Below, piece by piece: positions 52,762 through 60,205 of a stretch of 64,000 nucleotides of DNA. The translations under genes were made by a program, and so were the position numbers. The notes beneath the pieces are model-generated. The model ran no database searches. It worked only from the letters and a program-made list of their open reading frames with translations, and was not told the origin of the DNA. Within the stretch, counting starts at the first letter, position 1. Each line of letters begins with the position of its first letter. The stretch is from Salinisphaera sp052044135 (GTDB lineage: Bacteria > Pseudomonadota > Gammaproteobacteria > Nevskiales > Salinisphaeraceae). The stretch is taken from NCBI RefSeq assembly GCF_052044135.1, contig NZ_JBQDYF010000019.1, positions 1 to 64,000 on the forward strand, written 5' to 3'.

Positions 52762-53418
52762 TTACGAGACAGGACACTGGCGTTGCATTTCGACGCGTGA
52801 CGCGCCTCCGGCTATGAGCTCGGCCGTGGCGCGCGCGATGGTGAACAGCTCACTTCGACGGGCGCCGGCCCGGGCGCGAACGGCCAAGCTGTGCAGAACG
52901 CTGGTTGCGATCCGCGCTAAAACGCCCGCATCGTCGTCCGTGCAATGATCCCCCTCGGCCTGAGCCTTGGCGATTCGAATAGCCATCATGGAATCGATTT
53001 CGGCCAGTATTGCTGCGAGCGTGGACCGAATCTCCGGATCCCCAGTGGCCTCACTAACCGCCGTGCAGATGACGAGGCAGCCGCGCGGGGTCTCATTGTC
53101 CGATACATAATCCTGGATCGCCCGCGCATAGAAAGCTTCAAGCGCCTCGCGAAGCGAGGGCTTTTCCAGGGCCTGCTGCAATTCGCGCCCTGACTCGGCT
53201 GCGAACATCCGAAGCGCCGTGAGGTACATCTCGCGTTTGTGCCCAAAGGCTCGATAAAGGCTTGGCCGATTCATGCCCGCGGCAGTGGCGATGTCGTCGA
53301 GAGATGTGGCCGAGAAGCCTTGATCCCAGAAGACGTCGCGGATAGCGCCAAGTGCCACGTCGCGGTCATAGGATAGCGGTCTGCCACGTCGGCGCGATTT
53401 TTTTGTACTGGTCGGCAT
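52762..53418 (-). CDS. TetR/AcrR-family regulator
   Basis: A 218-residue repressor-type protein. An Arg/Lys-rich start is followed by a TetR helix-turn-helix in residues 18-65 (FSATSLDDIATAAGMNRPSL, then YRAFGHKREMY) and a ligand domain carrying a conserved RGCLVICTAVSEATGDPEIR segment near 108. This matches the AcrR/NemR-like subgroup, which often senses electrophiles, and Cys residues in RGCLVIC could serve that purpose. It is divergent from the peroxiredoxin-MBL-SDR-membrane operon, with start codons 144 bases apart, so it most likely controls that operon. The start at 53418 begins MPTSTKKS. Confidence 0.88.
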   Translation of the reverse strand: MPTSTKKSRRRGRPLSYDRDVALGAIRDVFWDQGFSATSLDDIATAAGMNRPSLYRAFGHKREMYLTALRMFAAESGRELQQALEKPSLREALEAFYARAIQDYVSDNETPRGCLVICTAVSEATGDPEIRSTLAAILAEIDSMMAIRIAKAQAEGDHCTDDDAGVLARIATSVLHSLAVRARAGARRSELFTIARATAELIAGGASRVEMQRQCPVS

Positions 53419-53423
53419 AAAAA

Positions 53424-53447
53424 GTATTGCTATATTGTGTTCGATAC
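53424..53447. promoter_or_regulatory. Candidate TetR operator region
   Basis: GTATTG-N12-CGATAC is an inverted repeat with one mismatch, immediately upstream of the TetR start. It is flanked by TTTTTGTAC (53400-53408) and GTACAAAAA (53449-53457), a second, outer inverted pair. The whole stretch is AT-rich within GC-rich DNA. Confidence 0.45.
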
Positions 53448-53561
53448 GGTACAAAAATAACAGAAGGTGGCTGTGCGTACGAACCTGCGCGCCGCCGGCC
53501 TTGGCTGTTGACCATTGCCCCTGCTCACGTATGACCGTTGATCTCGCCACCCGGAGACCTC

Positions 53562-54209
53562 ATGCCGTCCCTCACCTCGAGCCTCGCCGCCATGAGAATC
53601 AAATTCGCCAAGACGCTGCCTGCCAAAGCGAGCGCGGTGACCAACGCGCACTTCGAGCATCTTCGCGCCCAGGCCATGGATGGCATTAAAAAGATTGGCG
53701 ATCGGGCGCCGACATTCGAGCTGCGTGATGGAACTGGCCAGATGGTCTCGTCCGCGGCATTGCTGTCGAACGGGCCTCTCGTGGTCAGCTTCACTCGCGG
53801 ATCGTGGTGTCCCTACTGCACCGAGGAGGTGAAGGCATTGAACGCTGCTTATGAGCAGTTCCGCGCGCTCGGAGCCGAACTGGTTGTGATTTCTCCCCAG
53901 ACTCAGGAACGCGCGGCGAAGCAGACGCAGGCGATGGGTCTGAAGTTCAGTGTCCTGTCCGATGAAAAGAATGCCACTGCGAAGGCCTTCGGCTTGGCGT
54001 ATCAGCTGCCCGACGACTTGAAGGACGTGTATCAGCACGTCTTCAAGATCGATCTGTCGCGCGTTAACGCCGGTGCGGAGTGGACGTTGCCGATTCCGGC
54101 GCGGCTCGTCATCGACCGCCAGAGCGTCATTCGTGACATCAAGGCCGACCCGGACTATCGGTATAGGCCGGAGCCCTCGGACACCGTTGCGGTGCTCCGC
54201 GCGCTCTGA
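53562..54209 (+). CDS. Peroxiredoxin-like (AhpC/TSA) protein
   Basis: A 215-residue thioredoxin-fold protein. An N-terminal helical extension (about residues 1-45) precedes the AhpC/TSA domain, which begins KKIGDRAPTFELRDGTG. The active site is SFTRGSWCPYCTEEVKALN near residue 85. It has a WCPYC pair, so it resembles the peroxiredoxin-like family that can act as a two-Cys peroxidase or disulfide reductase. Pro and Arg of the family PxxxTxxC/R set are partly present. The ATG at 53562 follows GGAG at normal distance. It is the first gene of a plus-strand operon controlled from the divergent TetR gene. Confidence 0.85.
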   Translation: MPSLTSSLAAMRIKFAKTLPAKASAVTNAHFEHLRAQAMDGIKKIGDRAPTFELRDGTGQMVSSAALLSNGPLVVSFTRGSWCPYCTEEVKALNAAYEQFRALGAELVVISPQTQERAAKQTQAMGLKFSVLSDEKNATAKAFGLAYQLPDDLKDVYQHVFKIDLSRVNAGAEWTLPIPARLVIDRQSVIRDIKADPDYRYRPEPSDTVAVLRAL

Positions 54210-54272
54210 TTGATTGTATCAAGCGCGAACGCACCGGCGATCGATGCTGAAAAATCAAGGGGAGATTGCAAA

Positions 54273-55199
54273 ATGACGCAGACCGTCGAACCGGAAGCCA
54301 CGCCCCCTTGGGATGCGGCGCAGGTGAAGCTTACATCGAAGGAACTGGGTCCCGGCGTATTCGCGGTCATGCCTGAGGACGTCTTCACGAAGGACCATGT
54401 CGCCACAACGGCAGGCTTTGTTATCGGCGAGCGCAGTGTTCTTGTCATCGAATCAATGTTGAATGGCGATCTCGCCTCGCAACTTATCGGGCTTGTACGC
54501 CAGAGAACGAAGAAACCGATCCGCTTTCTCGTCAACACCAGCTATCACGGTGATCACGCTTACGGGAACTACCTGTTTTCCGACAGCACCGCCGTGATCC
54601 AGCATCCGGCGACCAAACGCTACATGGAAGAACATTTCGAGGACGATCGCCGTTTCATGATCGGCCTCATGGGTAAGGGCAAGGGCATCGAACGCGTACA
54701 GGCACGCACCGCCGATATCACCGTCGCGGACATGCTAAGCGTGGATCTTGGCGGGCGCCGGGTTGAAATTCGCCACTTTGGGTTCGCGCAGACGCCCGGT
54801 GATCTCGTGATATGGGCGCCAGAGGCCAAGGTTCTTTGGGTGGGTAACATGATCCAGGCGCCGGCTCCGGCCCTACCGTGGCTTCTTGAAGGGCGGCACA
54901 GTGAGACGATGGCGACGCTCACCCGCGTGCGCGAATTCCTGCCGGAAGACGCAATCATCATCCCCGGTCACGGCAGGCCCATGCGCCCGGCGGACATTGA
55001 GTTCCCGCTTAACTATCTTCGCGAACTCGATAGCGCCGTGCGCGCGGCGATCGACGCGGGCTGGTCAGCCGAAGCCACGCTCGAGGCTGTCGACATGCCC
55101 CGTTATGCCAAGTACAGCCTGTTCGAGTGGGCCCACAAGTCTGTCAATGTGCCGGCTGCGTACCAGCACGTGCAAGAGTTGCGCGGCAGGACAACATAG
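54273..55199 (+). CDS. MBL-fold protein with substituted metal ligands
   Basis: A 308-residue metallo-beta-lactamase-fold protein of the quinoprotein-relay/glyoxalase-II-like group. The fold is clear (FVIGERSVLVIESMLNGD, then FLVNTSYHGDHAYGN, then DLVIWAPEAKVLWVGN, then IIPGHGRP). The metal ligands are not all kept. The first His of HxHxDH is Ser (SYHGDH), the motif-3 His is Gln (AQTPGDL), and the bridging Asp is Asn (WVGNM). His-Gly-Asp-His and the last His are kept. It could bind one metal or be non-catalytic. The start ATG at 54273 follows GGGGAG. It lies 63 bases after the peroxiredoxin gene. Confidence 0.82.
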   Translation: MTQTVEPEATPPWDAAQVKLTSKELGPGVFAVMPEDVFTKDHVATTAGFVIGERSVLVIESMLNGDLASQLIGLVRQRTKKPIRFLVNTSYHGDHAYGNYLFSDSTAVIQHPATKRYMEEHFEDDRRFMIGLMGKGKGIERVQARTADITVADMLSVDLGGRRVEIRHFGFAQTPGDLVIWAPEAKVLWVGNMIQAPAPALPWLLEGRHSETMATLTRVREFLPEDAIIIPGHGRPMRPADIEFPLNYLRELDSAVRAAIDAGWSAEATLEAVDMPRYAKYSLFEWAHKSVNVPAAYQHVQELRGRTT

Positions 55200-55210
55200 G
55201 AAGAACAGAC

Positions 55211-55921
55211 ATGCCGGCACGCGAGACAGCAATCGTTTTCGGGGTAGGGCCCGGCCTGGGTTGGGCTCTGGTACAGCGCTTCGTAACGGCGAACATGCAG
55301 GTTGGCGTGGTGGCGCGCGACGAAGCGAAACTCAACGCCCTGATCCACGCCGTAGACAGTCAGGATGTCCGACCTTATGCGGCCGACGTTTCGAACGGCG
55401 AAGAGGTTCTCCGTGTCTTCGACCGTGTCGAACGCGACTTCGGGGTTCCCGACGTCGTCGTGTTCAACGCGGGCGCTTTCCAGAAGAACAATGTTCTCGA
55501 TATCGATCCCGCCGATTTCGAGCGCTGCTGGCGCATCGGCTGTTTCGGCGGGTTTCTCGTCGGGCAAGCGGCTGCACGGCGCATGGCAGAGCGAGGACAC
55601 GGCACGATTATCTTTACCGGCGCCACTGCAGCGCTGCGTGGTAGCGCCGGCTTCGCCAACCTGGCGGTTCCAAAGTTCGGTTTGCGCGCGCTCGCCCAGA
55701 GCATGGCCCGCGAGTTGTGGCCGCAAGGCGTACACGTCTGTTTCGTCGTCATAGACGGACAAATAGAGTCCGAACGCTATGAGTCTCTTATCGACGAACG
55801 CGGCGAGGATTCGTTACTCGCGCCGCCCGCGATTGCTGAATTGTATTGGCAGCTGCATCGGCAGCCACGCAGCGCCTGGTCCCAGGAAATCGATGTTCGC
55901 CCATGGGCGGAAAAATTCTAG
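55211..55921 (+). CDS. SDR-family oxidoreductase lacking the catalytic Tyr
   Basis: A 236-residue short-chain dehydrogenase-fold protein. The cofactor motif is TAIVFGVGPGLGWALVQRF near residue 6, and an NAG loop (VVFNAGAFQKNN) lies near 90. The active site is unusual. The lysine of YxxxK is kept in NLAVPKFGLRALAQ, but the Tyr place is Leu, and the Ser place in IIFTGATAALRGSAG reads Ala/Thr. Some SDRs without this Tyr occur next to MBL or AhpC-type genes. It may bind NAD(P) without classic dehydrogenation. It starts 11 bases after the MBL gene. Confidence 0.82.
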   Translation: MPARETAIVFGVGPGLGWALVQRFVTANMQVGVVARDEAKLNALIHAVDSQDVRPYAADVSNGEEVLRVFDRVERDFGVPDVVVFNAGAFQKNNVLDIDPADFERCWRIGCFGGFLVGQAAARRMAERGHGTIIFTGATAALRGSAGFANLAVPKFGLRALAQSMARELWPQGVHVCFVVIDGQIESERYESLIDERGEDSLLAPPAIAELYWQLHRQPRSAWSQEIDVRPWAEKF

Positions 55922-55965
55922 GCCGCGGCTTCGCCCGGGGAGATAGCTATGGGTAGGAACTCCTG

Positions 55966-56517
55966 ATGAATCACGTCATAATATTCTGGATGCAACTTCT
56001 GGTGAGCTGCGTTGTCCTTGCCCTCATCGCGGCGTGGTACGTATGGCCGTTGCTCACCAGGCTGTCACGTAATTCAGCACTAACCCTGCTGCTTTGGGTG
56101 CATGTGCCCCGCTATGTGGGAATGACCCTATTGGTTACGGGGATGGTCGACCCGAAACTGCCCAGCGACTTCCTGTCCGCTGCGGCTTACGGTGATCTCT
56201 TGGCAGCGGCGCTCGCACTCACGTCGATCGTTGCTCTGCGGAGCAACTGGCGAGGTGCTGTCCCGCTGGTGTGGGTTACCAACACGTGGGGATTCGTGGA
56301 CCTTCTCAACGGCGTGCGCGGTGTCTTTCAGTTGAACGTTCCGAGCTTCGATCTCGCCACCTTTTGGTATATCTATACCTTTTACGCTCCCTTGGTACTG
56401 GTTTCGCACGTGATGATTTTTACGGTTCTGCTCAAGTCCCGTTCCTGGGAGAATCGGGCTTTGAAGGCCACGTCGCCGTCGAGTACGAATGTGGATATCC
56501 CAAAGCTGCGGTCCTGA
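55966..56517 (+). CDS. Four- to five-helix membrane protein, last gene of the operon
   Basis: A 183-residue integral membrane protein with hydrophobic segments about residues 5-30, 38-58, 68-90, 95-115 and 132-155. I recognise no family motif; VTNTWGFVDLLNGVRGVF near 105 and WYIYTFYAPLVLVSHVMIF near 134 are its most distinctive stretches. It follows the SDR gene by 44 bases, with AGGAACTCCTG upstream of the ATG. It might anchor or supply the redox proteins encoded before it, or carry a quinone-like substrate; this is speculation. Confidence 0.75.
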   Translation: MNHVIIFWMQLLVSCVVLALIAAWYVWPLLTRLSRNSALTLLLWVHVPRYVGMTLLVTGMVDPKLPSDFLSAAAYGDLLAAALALTSIVALRSNWRGAVPLVWVTNTWGFVDLLNGVRGVFQLNVPSFDLATFWYIYTFYAPLVLVSHVMIFTVLLKSRSWENRALKATSPSSTNVDIPKLRS

Positions 56518-56885
56518 TGGCTGTGGGAGTGAAGTCATGGCTCAGCGTGTCGATGCTGCCGCCCGCAGCACAGACAAAAAGAACAGGCCAGAACGGCGCT
56601 AAGTTAATTAAGAGTGGATTCAATTTCAAGCTGCAAGGAAGGCCGCCTTTCGAGGGCCTCGCGAAGCGTTCGAAGTTGAATCTACCGCCTTTCTGATGAC
56701 GATTGCCCGTGCTGTCCGCTGGGGGGAGCGCGCGGTCGGTTGCGCGAACGCAATCCGGCTAGTCGTTTCTCCATTCGTGGATCATGACTACGACCCCGGA
56801 GTCAGACCCTGACGTGTGACTGGGCCAGTCCAGTCTGTCCCGGCCTATTCGTGTTGCAGCAGAGAGTTCAGTCGACCTCGCGCCG

Positions 56886-56917
56886 CGCACATCGCAAGAC
56901 CTGCCCCTGAGCGTCCG
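56886..56917 (+). repeat. Left imperfect 32-bp direct repeat flanking the TA pair
   Basis: CGCACATCGCAAGACCTGCC and the following CCTGAGCGTCCG match 57998-58029 at 28 of 32 positions. Similarity ends sharply on both sides. The two copies bracket the antitoxin and toxin genes in the same orientation. Confidence 0.6.
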
Positions 56918-56952
56918 AGTCTGCATGAGATGGATGACCCTGGCAGGGGTTC

Positions 56953-56966
56953 ACCACACTTGTGGT
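56953..56966. promoter_or_regulatory. Palindrome in the antitoxin promoter
   Basis: ACCACA-CT-TGTGGT is a perfect 6-bp inverted repeat overlapping an AT-rich promoter-like stretch, about 75 bases before the antitoxin start. It fits an autoregulatory operator of a toxin-antitoxin pair. Confidence 0.5.
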
Positions 56967-57040
56967 AAAATTTCATTGTTAGCGGTGGACGTACGGCAAT
57001 GCGTCCCTCGTGTGATCTGCGGCCATGCAGGAGGTCGGTT

Positions 57041-57376
57041 ATGGCTACTGAAAGTGTTCGTCTATCACGCGCCATTCTAGGTCAGGCGCGCAAAGAGGCG
57101 GGCGTGATGTCTCGCACCCTTCAAGCGCAACTGGAGCACTGGGCCCGCGTTGGCCAGGCGATCGAGAATGCGCCGGGGTATGACCGTAGCAAGGTCAACG
57201 ACGCGCTTCGCGGGCGTATCTCTCCCGACGATCTGGACCCTTATCAGCGCGCCGTATACGACGTCGAACATGAGGCCATCATGGAGAAGGCGGGCGACGA
57301 AGAGCGCGCATTTTTTAAACGGCTGGCAGAGAAGCAGCGTGCCGAAGGCATCAAATCGGAAGATCTAGGCACCTGA
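57041..57376 (+). CDS. ParD-like antitoxin
   Basis: A 111-residue protein. Its N-terminal half (VRLSRAILGQARKEAGVMSR, then TLQAQLEHWARVGQAIE) matches the ParD-like antitoxin family (PF11903 type), a ribbon-helix-helix-related DNA-binding group. The C-terminal half is acidic and helical, suited to wrapping a toxin. GGAGG precedes the ATG at a perfect distance. The stop at 57376 lies 19 bases before the toxin ATG, so translational coupling is likely. It should neutralise the kinase-like toxin encoded next and repress the shared promoter. Confidence 0.85.
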   Translation: MATESVRLSRAILGQARKEAGVMSRTLQAQLEHWARVGQAIENAPGYDRSKVNDALRGRISPDDLDPYQRAVYDVEHEAIMEKAGDEERAFFKRLAEKQRAEGIKSEDLGT

Positions 57377-57395
57377 GTTGGAATCGAGGCCGACG

Positions 57396-57959
57396 ATGTA
57401 CGTGCTCGCCGGCCCGAACGGGGCGGGCAAGTCGACGCTCTATGAGCAACGGGTTCGCCCGATCACTGACGCCCCATTCGTGAACGCCGATGAGATACGC
57501 AAGGAAAGACAGGCCCAGGGCGAAGAACTGGATGCCTACGAGGCCGCGCGACTGGCGGCGGCGAGGCGCGACACGTATCTGAACGAGAAGCGCTCGTTTG
57601 TCACCGAAACTGTATTCTCGCATCAGAGCAAGCTAAATCTCATCCGGAATGCCAAGGCCCAGGGTTTTCGTGTCGTGATCTTTCACGTCAACGTTCAGAG
57701 TGCCGACATATCCGTGGCGCGCGTGCGTTTCCGCGTCACTCAGGGCGGGCATGACGTGCCCGAGCATAAAATCCGCGAGCGATACGAGCGTAACAAGCGG
57801 CATATTCGCGCGGCCGTGGCATTGGCCGATCTCGCCCAAATCTTCGACAGCTCGAAGGCAAATAGCCCAGCCCGCCATATTCTCACCTTCAGGAATGGTC
57901 AGCTCGATAAGGCCGTGAGCTATATTCCGTGCTGGGCGAAGGATATCTACGGTCTGTAA
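57396..57959 (+). CDS. Zeta-type toxin (P-loop kinase)
   Basis: A 187-residue protein with Walker A in VLAGPNGAGKSTLYEQRVRP at the very start. A typical zeta substrate/lid region follows: VNADEIRKERQAQG near residue 30, and FVTETVFSHQSKLNLIRNAK near 67. RVRFRVTQGGHDVPEHKIRE then RYERNKRHIR near 110-135 supplies the ATP-gripping arginines. Zeta toxins phosphorylate UDP-N-acetylglucosamine or related sugars and stop cell wall synthesis. The ATG at 57396 with GAGG upstream is chosen; a TTG at 57378, directly after the antitoxin stop, is an alternative. The partner is ParD-like and not the classical epsilon. Confidence 0.85.
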   Translation: MYVLAGPNGAGKSTLYEQRVRPITDAPFVNADEIRKERQAQGEELDAYEAARLAAARRDTYLNEKRSFVTETVFSHQSKLNLIRNAKAQGFRVVIFHVNVQSADISVARVRFRVTQGGHDVPEHKIRERYERNKRHIRAAVALADLAQIFDSSKANSPARHILTFRNGQLDKAVSYIPCWAKDIYGL

Positions 57960-57997
57960 GTGTTCGTCCGCCCAGCCGAACGAAATAGATGGCATGA

Positions 57998-58029
57998 CGC
58001 ACAACGCAAGACCTGACCCCGAGCCTCCG
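57998..58029 (+). repeat. Right imperfect 32-bp direct repeat flanking the TA pair
   Basis: CGCACAACGCAAGACCTGAC and the following CCCGAGCCTCCG match the left copy at 28 of 32 positions. The IS110 fragment begins within a few bases of its end. Confidence 0.6.
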
Positions 58030-58033
58030 CCCA

Positions 58034-58699
58034 ACGGGCGGATCTCAAGCGCTGGACGCCACCCAGCCTGGCCGTCCGCGAACTGCGCGCATTGGTCGAT
58101 CGGCTACAAGCCTTGATCGACATGCGTCAGCAGGAACTCAACCGGATCGAAGCGCTGGATCAGGGAGCCCCATCCAGCGTGAAATCGATGGTCGAAGACC
58201 ATGTCGCCTGGCTCGACGACCAGATCGCAAAGATCCAATCGGATATCGATGACCACATCGACGGCCATCCTGAACTCAAACAGGACGCCGAGTTGATGCG
58301 CAGCATCCCGGGGATCGGCCCCCGCGCCTCGGCTCAGTTCCTAGCCTATATCGGTGATGTTCGCCGGTTCAAAAGCGCGAAGGCGCTGGCGGCCTTCATC
58401 GGTGTGACGCCGAGACAGAAGCAATCCGGCACATCGTCCATGGTCGGACGACGATCTCGAGAGCCGGGCACACCGCCGCACGACAATCGCTCTATATGCC
58501 GGGCATGGTGGCAAAACGCCACAATCCGGTGATTATCGCGATGGCCAAGCGACTGGAAAAGAAAGGCTTAGCGCCAAAGGCGATCGTCGGCGCAAGCATG
58601 CGTAAGCTCGTGCATCTGATCTATGGCGTGGTGAAGTCAGGTCAGCCGTTCAAGGCGGAAATACCGATGGCGGGACTTGAAATTCAAGAGGGTATCTGA
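58034..58699 (+). pseudogene. Truncated, frameshifted IS110-family transposase
   Basis: This is the C-terminal half of an IS110-type transposase. It opens RADLKRWTPPSLAVRELRAL without a start codon and continues with MRSIPGIGPRASAQFLAYIG and AKALAAFIGVTPRQKQSG (the transposase-20 domain). Near 58440-58450 the frame shifts. The normal continuation TTISRAGHTAARQSLYMPGM then VAKRHNPVIIAMAKRLEKKG is in another frame and runs to a stop at 58699. The DEDD-type N-terminal half is absent. The fragment begins directly after the right 32-bp repeat and its end overlaps the PEP-CTERM gene on the other strand. Confidence 0.88.
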
Positions 58700-59490
58700 C
58701 CCCATGCTTCCGCTCGCCGTCGACGGGTTATCAGGCCGAGTCCTATCAGGCCCAGGCCGGTGCTTAGTAGAGCGATCGAACTGGGTTCAGGGGTCTCGAT
58801 AGTGGGGTTGCTAGCGCGACCGGGCACGAATTCGAAGGCGGGCTGGCTACTGGCGCTGGCGGTTCCGGTGGTGAAGGTGACGCCGGCGGGGAATGCGATC
58901 TCGACCCAGGCGTTCCGAGACGCGGTGGTGTAGCTGCCGTATTCGGACGCGAGGGCATCGGCAACGTCGGTGCCGGTGACGCTATAGTCTCCTTGCGGGG
59001 TTGTGAAGGTAAGCTGGTTCGCAACGTTGCCTAAGGGGCTAGCGTCGACGGAACCCCAGAGTAGGTCGAAGCCGGTCTGAGCAGTGCCGTAGGTCATGGT
59101 TATGGTGCCGGAGTTGGCCCAGGCGGCAAGATAATTTGTCGGGCCATTGGCGGGCGGCGTGCTGCCGGGGGCAGCGAAGGGCGAGGTATAAACGCCGGGC
59201 GCGGTGCCAGCGTAAACCCCGGAGAGACTGGAGCTGGTGCCGGCGATGGTTACGGTTAGACCGGGGGCGGGGCTGAAGCTGCGGCTGCCGATGCCCGTGG
59301 TGGTGCTATCAAGATCGTCGAGAGTGAAGGGGGCGGCGCCGTTAGTGGAAGCGCCAACCGTGAGGGCGATGCCGTTGGCGATTGTGAAGGGGGTGGCGTG
59401 AGCGATCCCCATGACGCTGCCCATGGAGGTGAGGCCGATGAGGGCGAGCGCGGCGGTGTGGCGGGCGGTGGCGCGGATGGCGTGGGTCAT
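58684..59490 (-). CDS. PEP-CTERM sorting-domain protein
   Basis: A 268-residue exported protein. The signal peptide (residues 1-31, HTAALALIGLTSMGSVMGIA) precedes a Gly/Ser/Thr/Ala-rich beta-type body. Near the C-terminus is a PEP-CTERM tail: ETPEPSSIALLSTGLGLIGL then GLITRRRR, i.e. the PEP motif, a hydrophobic helix and an Arg cluster. Such proteins are processed by an exosortase (EpsH type) and linked to exopolysaccharide; no exosortase lies in this window. After the Arg cluster come nine extra residues (AEAWGQIPS) encoded by DNA that is the 3' end of the IS110 fragment, so the stop codon is IS-derived. Ribosome site GGAGAGAG. Confidence 0.88.
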   Translation of the reverse strand: MTHAIRATARHTAALALIGLTSMGSVMGIAHATPFTIANGIALTVGASTNGAAPFTLDDLDSTTTGIGSRSFSPAPGLTVTIAGTSSSLSGVYAGTAPGVYTSPFAAPGSTPPANGPTNYLAAWANSGTITMTYGTAQTGFDLLWGSVDASPLGNVANQLTFTTPQGDYSVTGTDVADALASEYGSYTTASRNAWVEIAFPAGVTFTTGTASASSQPAFEFVPGRASNPTIETPEPSSIALLSTGLGLIGLGLITRRRRAEAWGQIPS

Positions 59491-59844
59491 GTCTCTCTCC
59501 TAACTTGACCGCCCGCGCGTGCCGAGGCGGCGTGTGATGCGGAGGATTATAGAATGCAAAATCCGGACCAAAATGCAAGTAACTGAACAATAAAAATAAA
59601 AGCGTTTCGATTTGGCAGTTATGTAAAATTGTTCGACAGTGTCGAGGCCGAGATCGCGGCTTGTGGCAGGCCTGAAGCCATGAACCTGACACCGCGCTTC
59701 AATACCCTGTTCCAGTCTGAACAAGCCGCGATGGTACGAGCGGGACGACAGCAAGACATCCCATGTCGATTGATTTTCGGCAACGGTGCGGATGCGGCGC
59801 TTGTGTGCCGCTATTGCCCTGTCTCCGGCGCAACGCGTGCAAAG
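59491..59844. other. Intergenic region upstream of PEP-CTERM gene
   Basis: Just over 350 bases up to the left end of the RAYT locus. The stretch 59530-59635 is very AT-rich (AATAAAAATAAAAG) and likely holds the PEP-CTERM promoter. From 59640 GC-richer DNA begins; I found no supported gene there. Confidence 0.45.
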
Positions 59845-60204
59845 AATTGGGGACAGACCACGGTTTTATGGTATGCTGCCGCTCTTGATTTCGGTGCAAT
59901 CGAGTTATGCCCCGCCGCCCACGCGTCATGCTTCCGCAGGTCCCGGTTCACGTCATCCAGCGTGGCAATAACCGGCAAGCCTGTTTCTATTCGGAAGACG
60001 ACTACCGCTTCTATCTTGAATGGTTGCAGAAGTACGCCGAGTCCGAGGGATGCATGATTCATGCCTATGCGCTGATGACGAATCATGTCCATCTGCTGCT
60101 AACCGCCAAAACAACCGGCGGTGTCGGGCAATTGATGAAGCGACTCGGCCAGCGCTACGTGCAATACGTCAACCGGAGCTATCGTCGTAGCGGCACCCTT
60201 TGCG
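59845..60204 (+). mobile_element. RAYT element, truncated upstream copy
   Basis: This region repeats 60206-60562 almost exactly, about 362-365 bases apart. It begins with the end sequence AATTGGGGACAGACCACGGT and contains the first 98 or so codons of the transposase starting at 59907 (MPRRPRVMLPQVPVHVIQRG). It breaks off after YRRSGTL, where the next copy's left end follows. The reading frame continues into unrelated sequence up to 60320. It is a partial, inactive copy. Confidence 0.85.
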
Positions 60205-60205
60205 G

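Larger units (their letters stand above)
56518..57040. other. Intergenic region before the toxin-antitoxin genes
   Basis: These 523 bases are mostly non-coding. They contain CCCCGGAGTCAGACCCTGAC (56793-56812), the left 32-bp repeat at 56886-56917 and the palindrome at 56953-56966. An AT-rich TGGTAAAATTTCATTG stretch at 56963-56980 resembles a promoter -10 region. Confidence 0.5.

Noticed and set aside
58092..58532. The first IS110 frame taken as a separate short protein
   Set aside because: It is the truncated, frameshifted transposase-20 part; the continuation is visible in another frame up to 58699.
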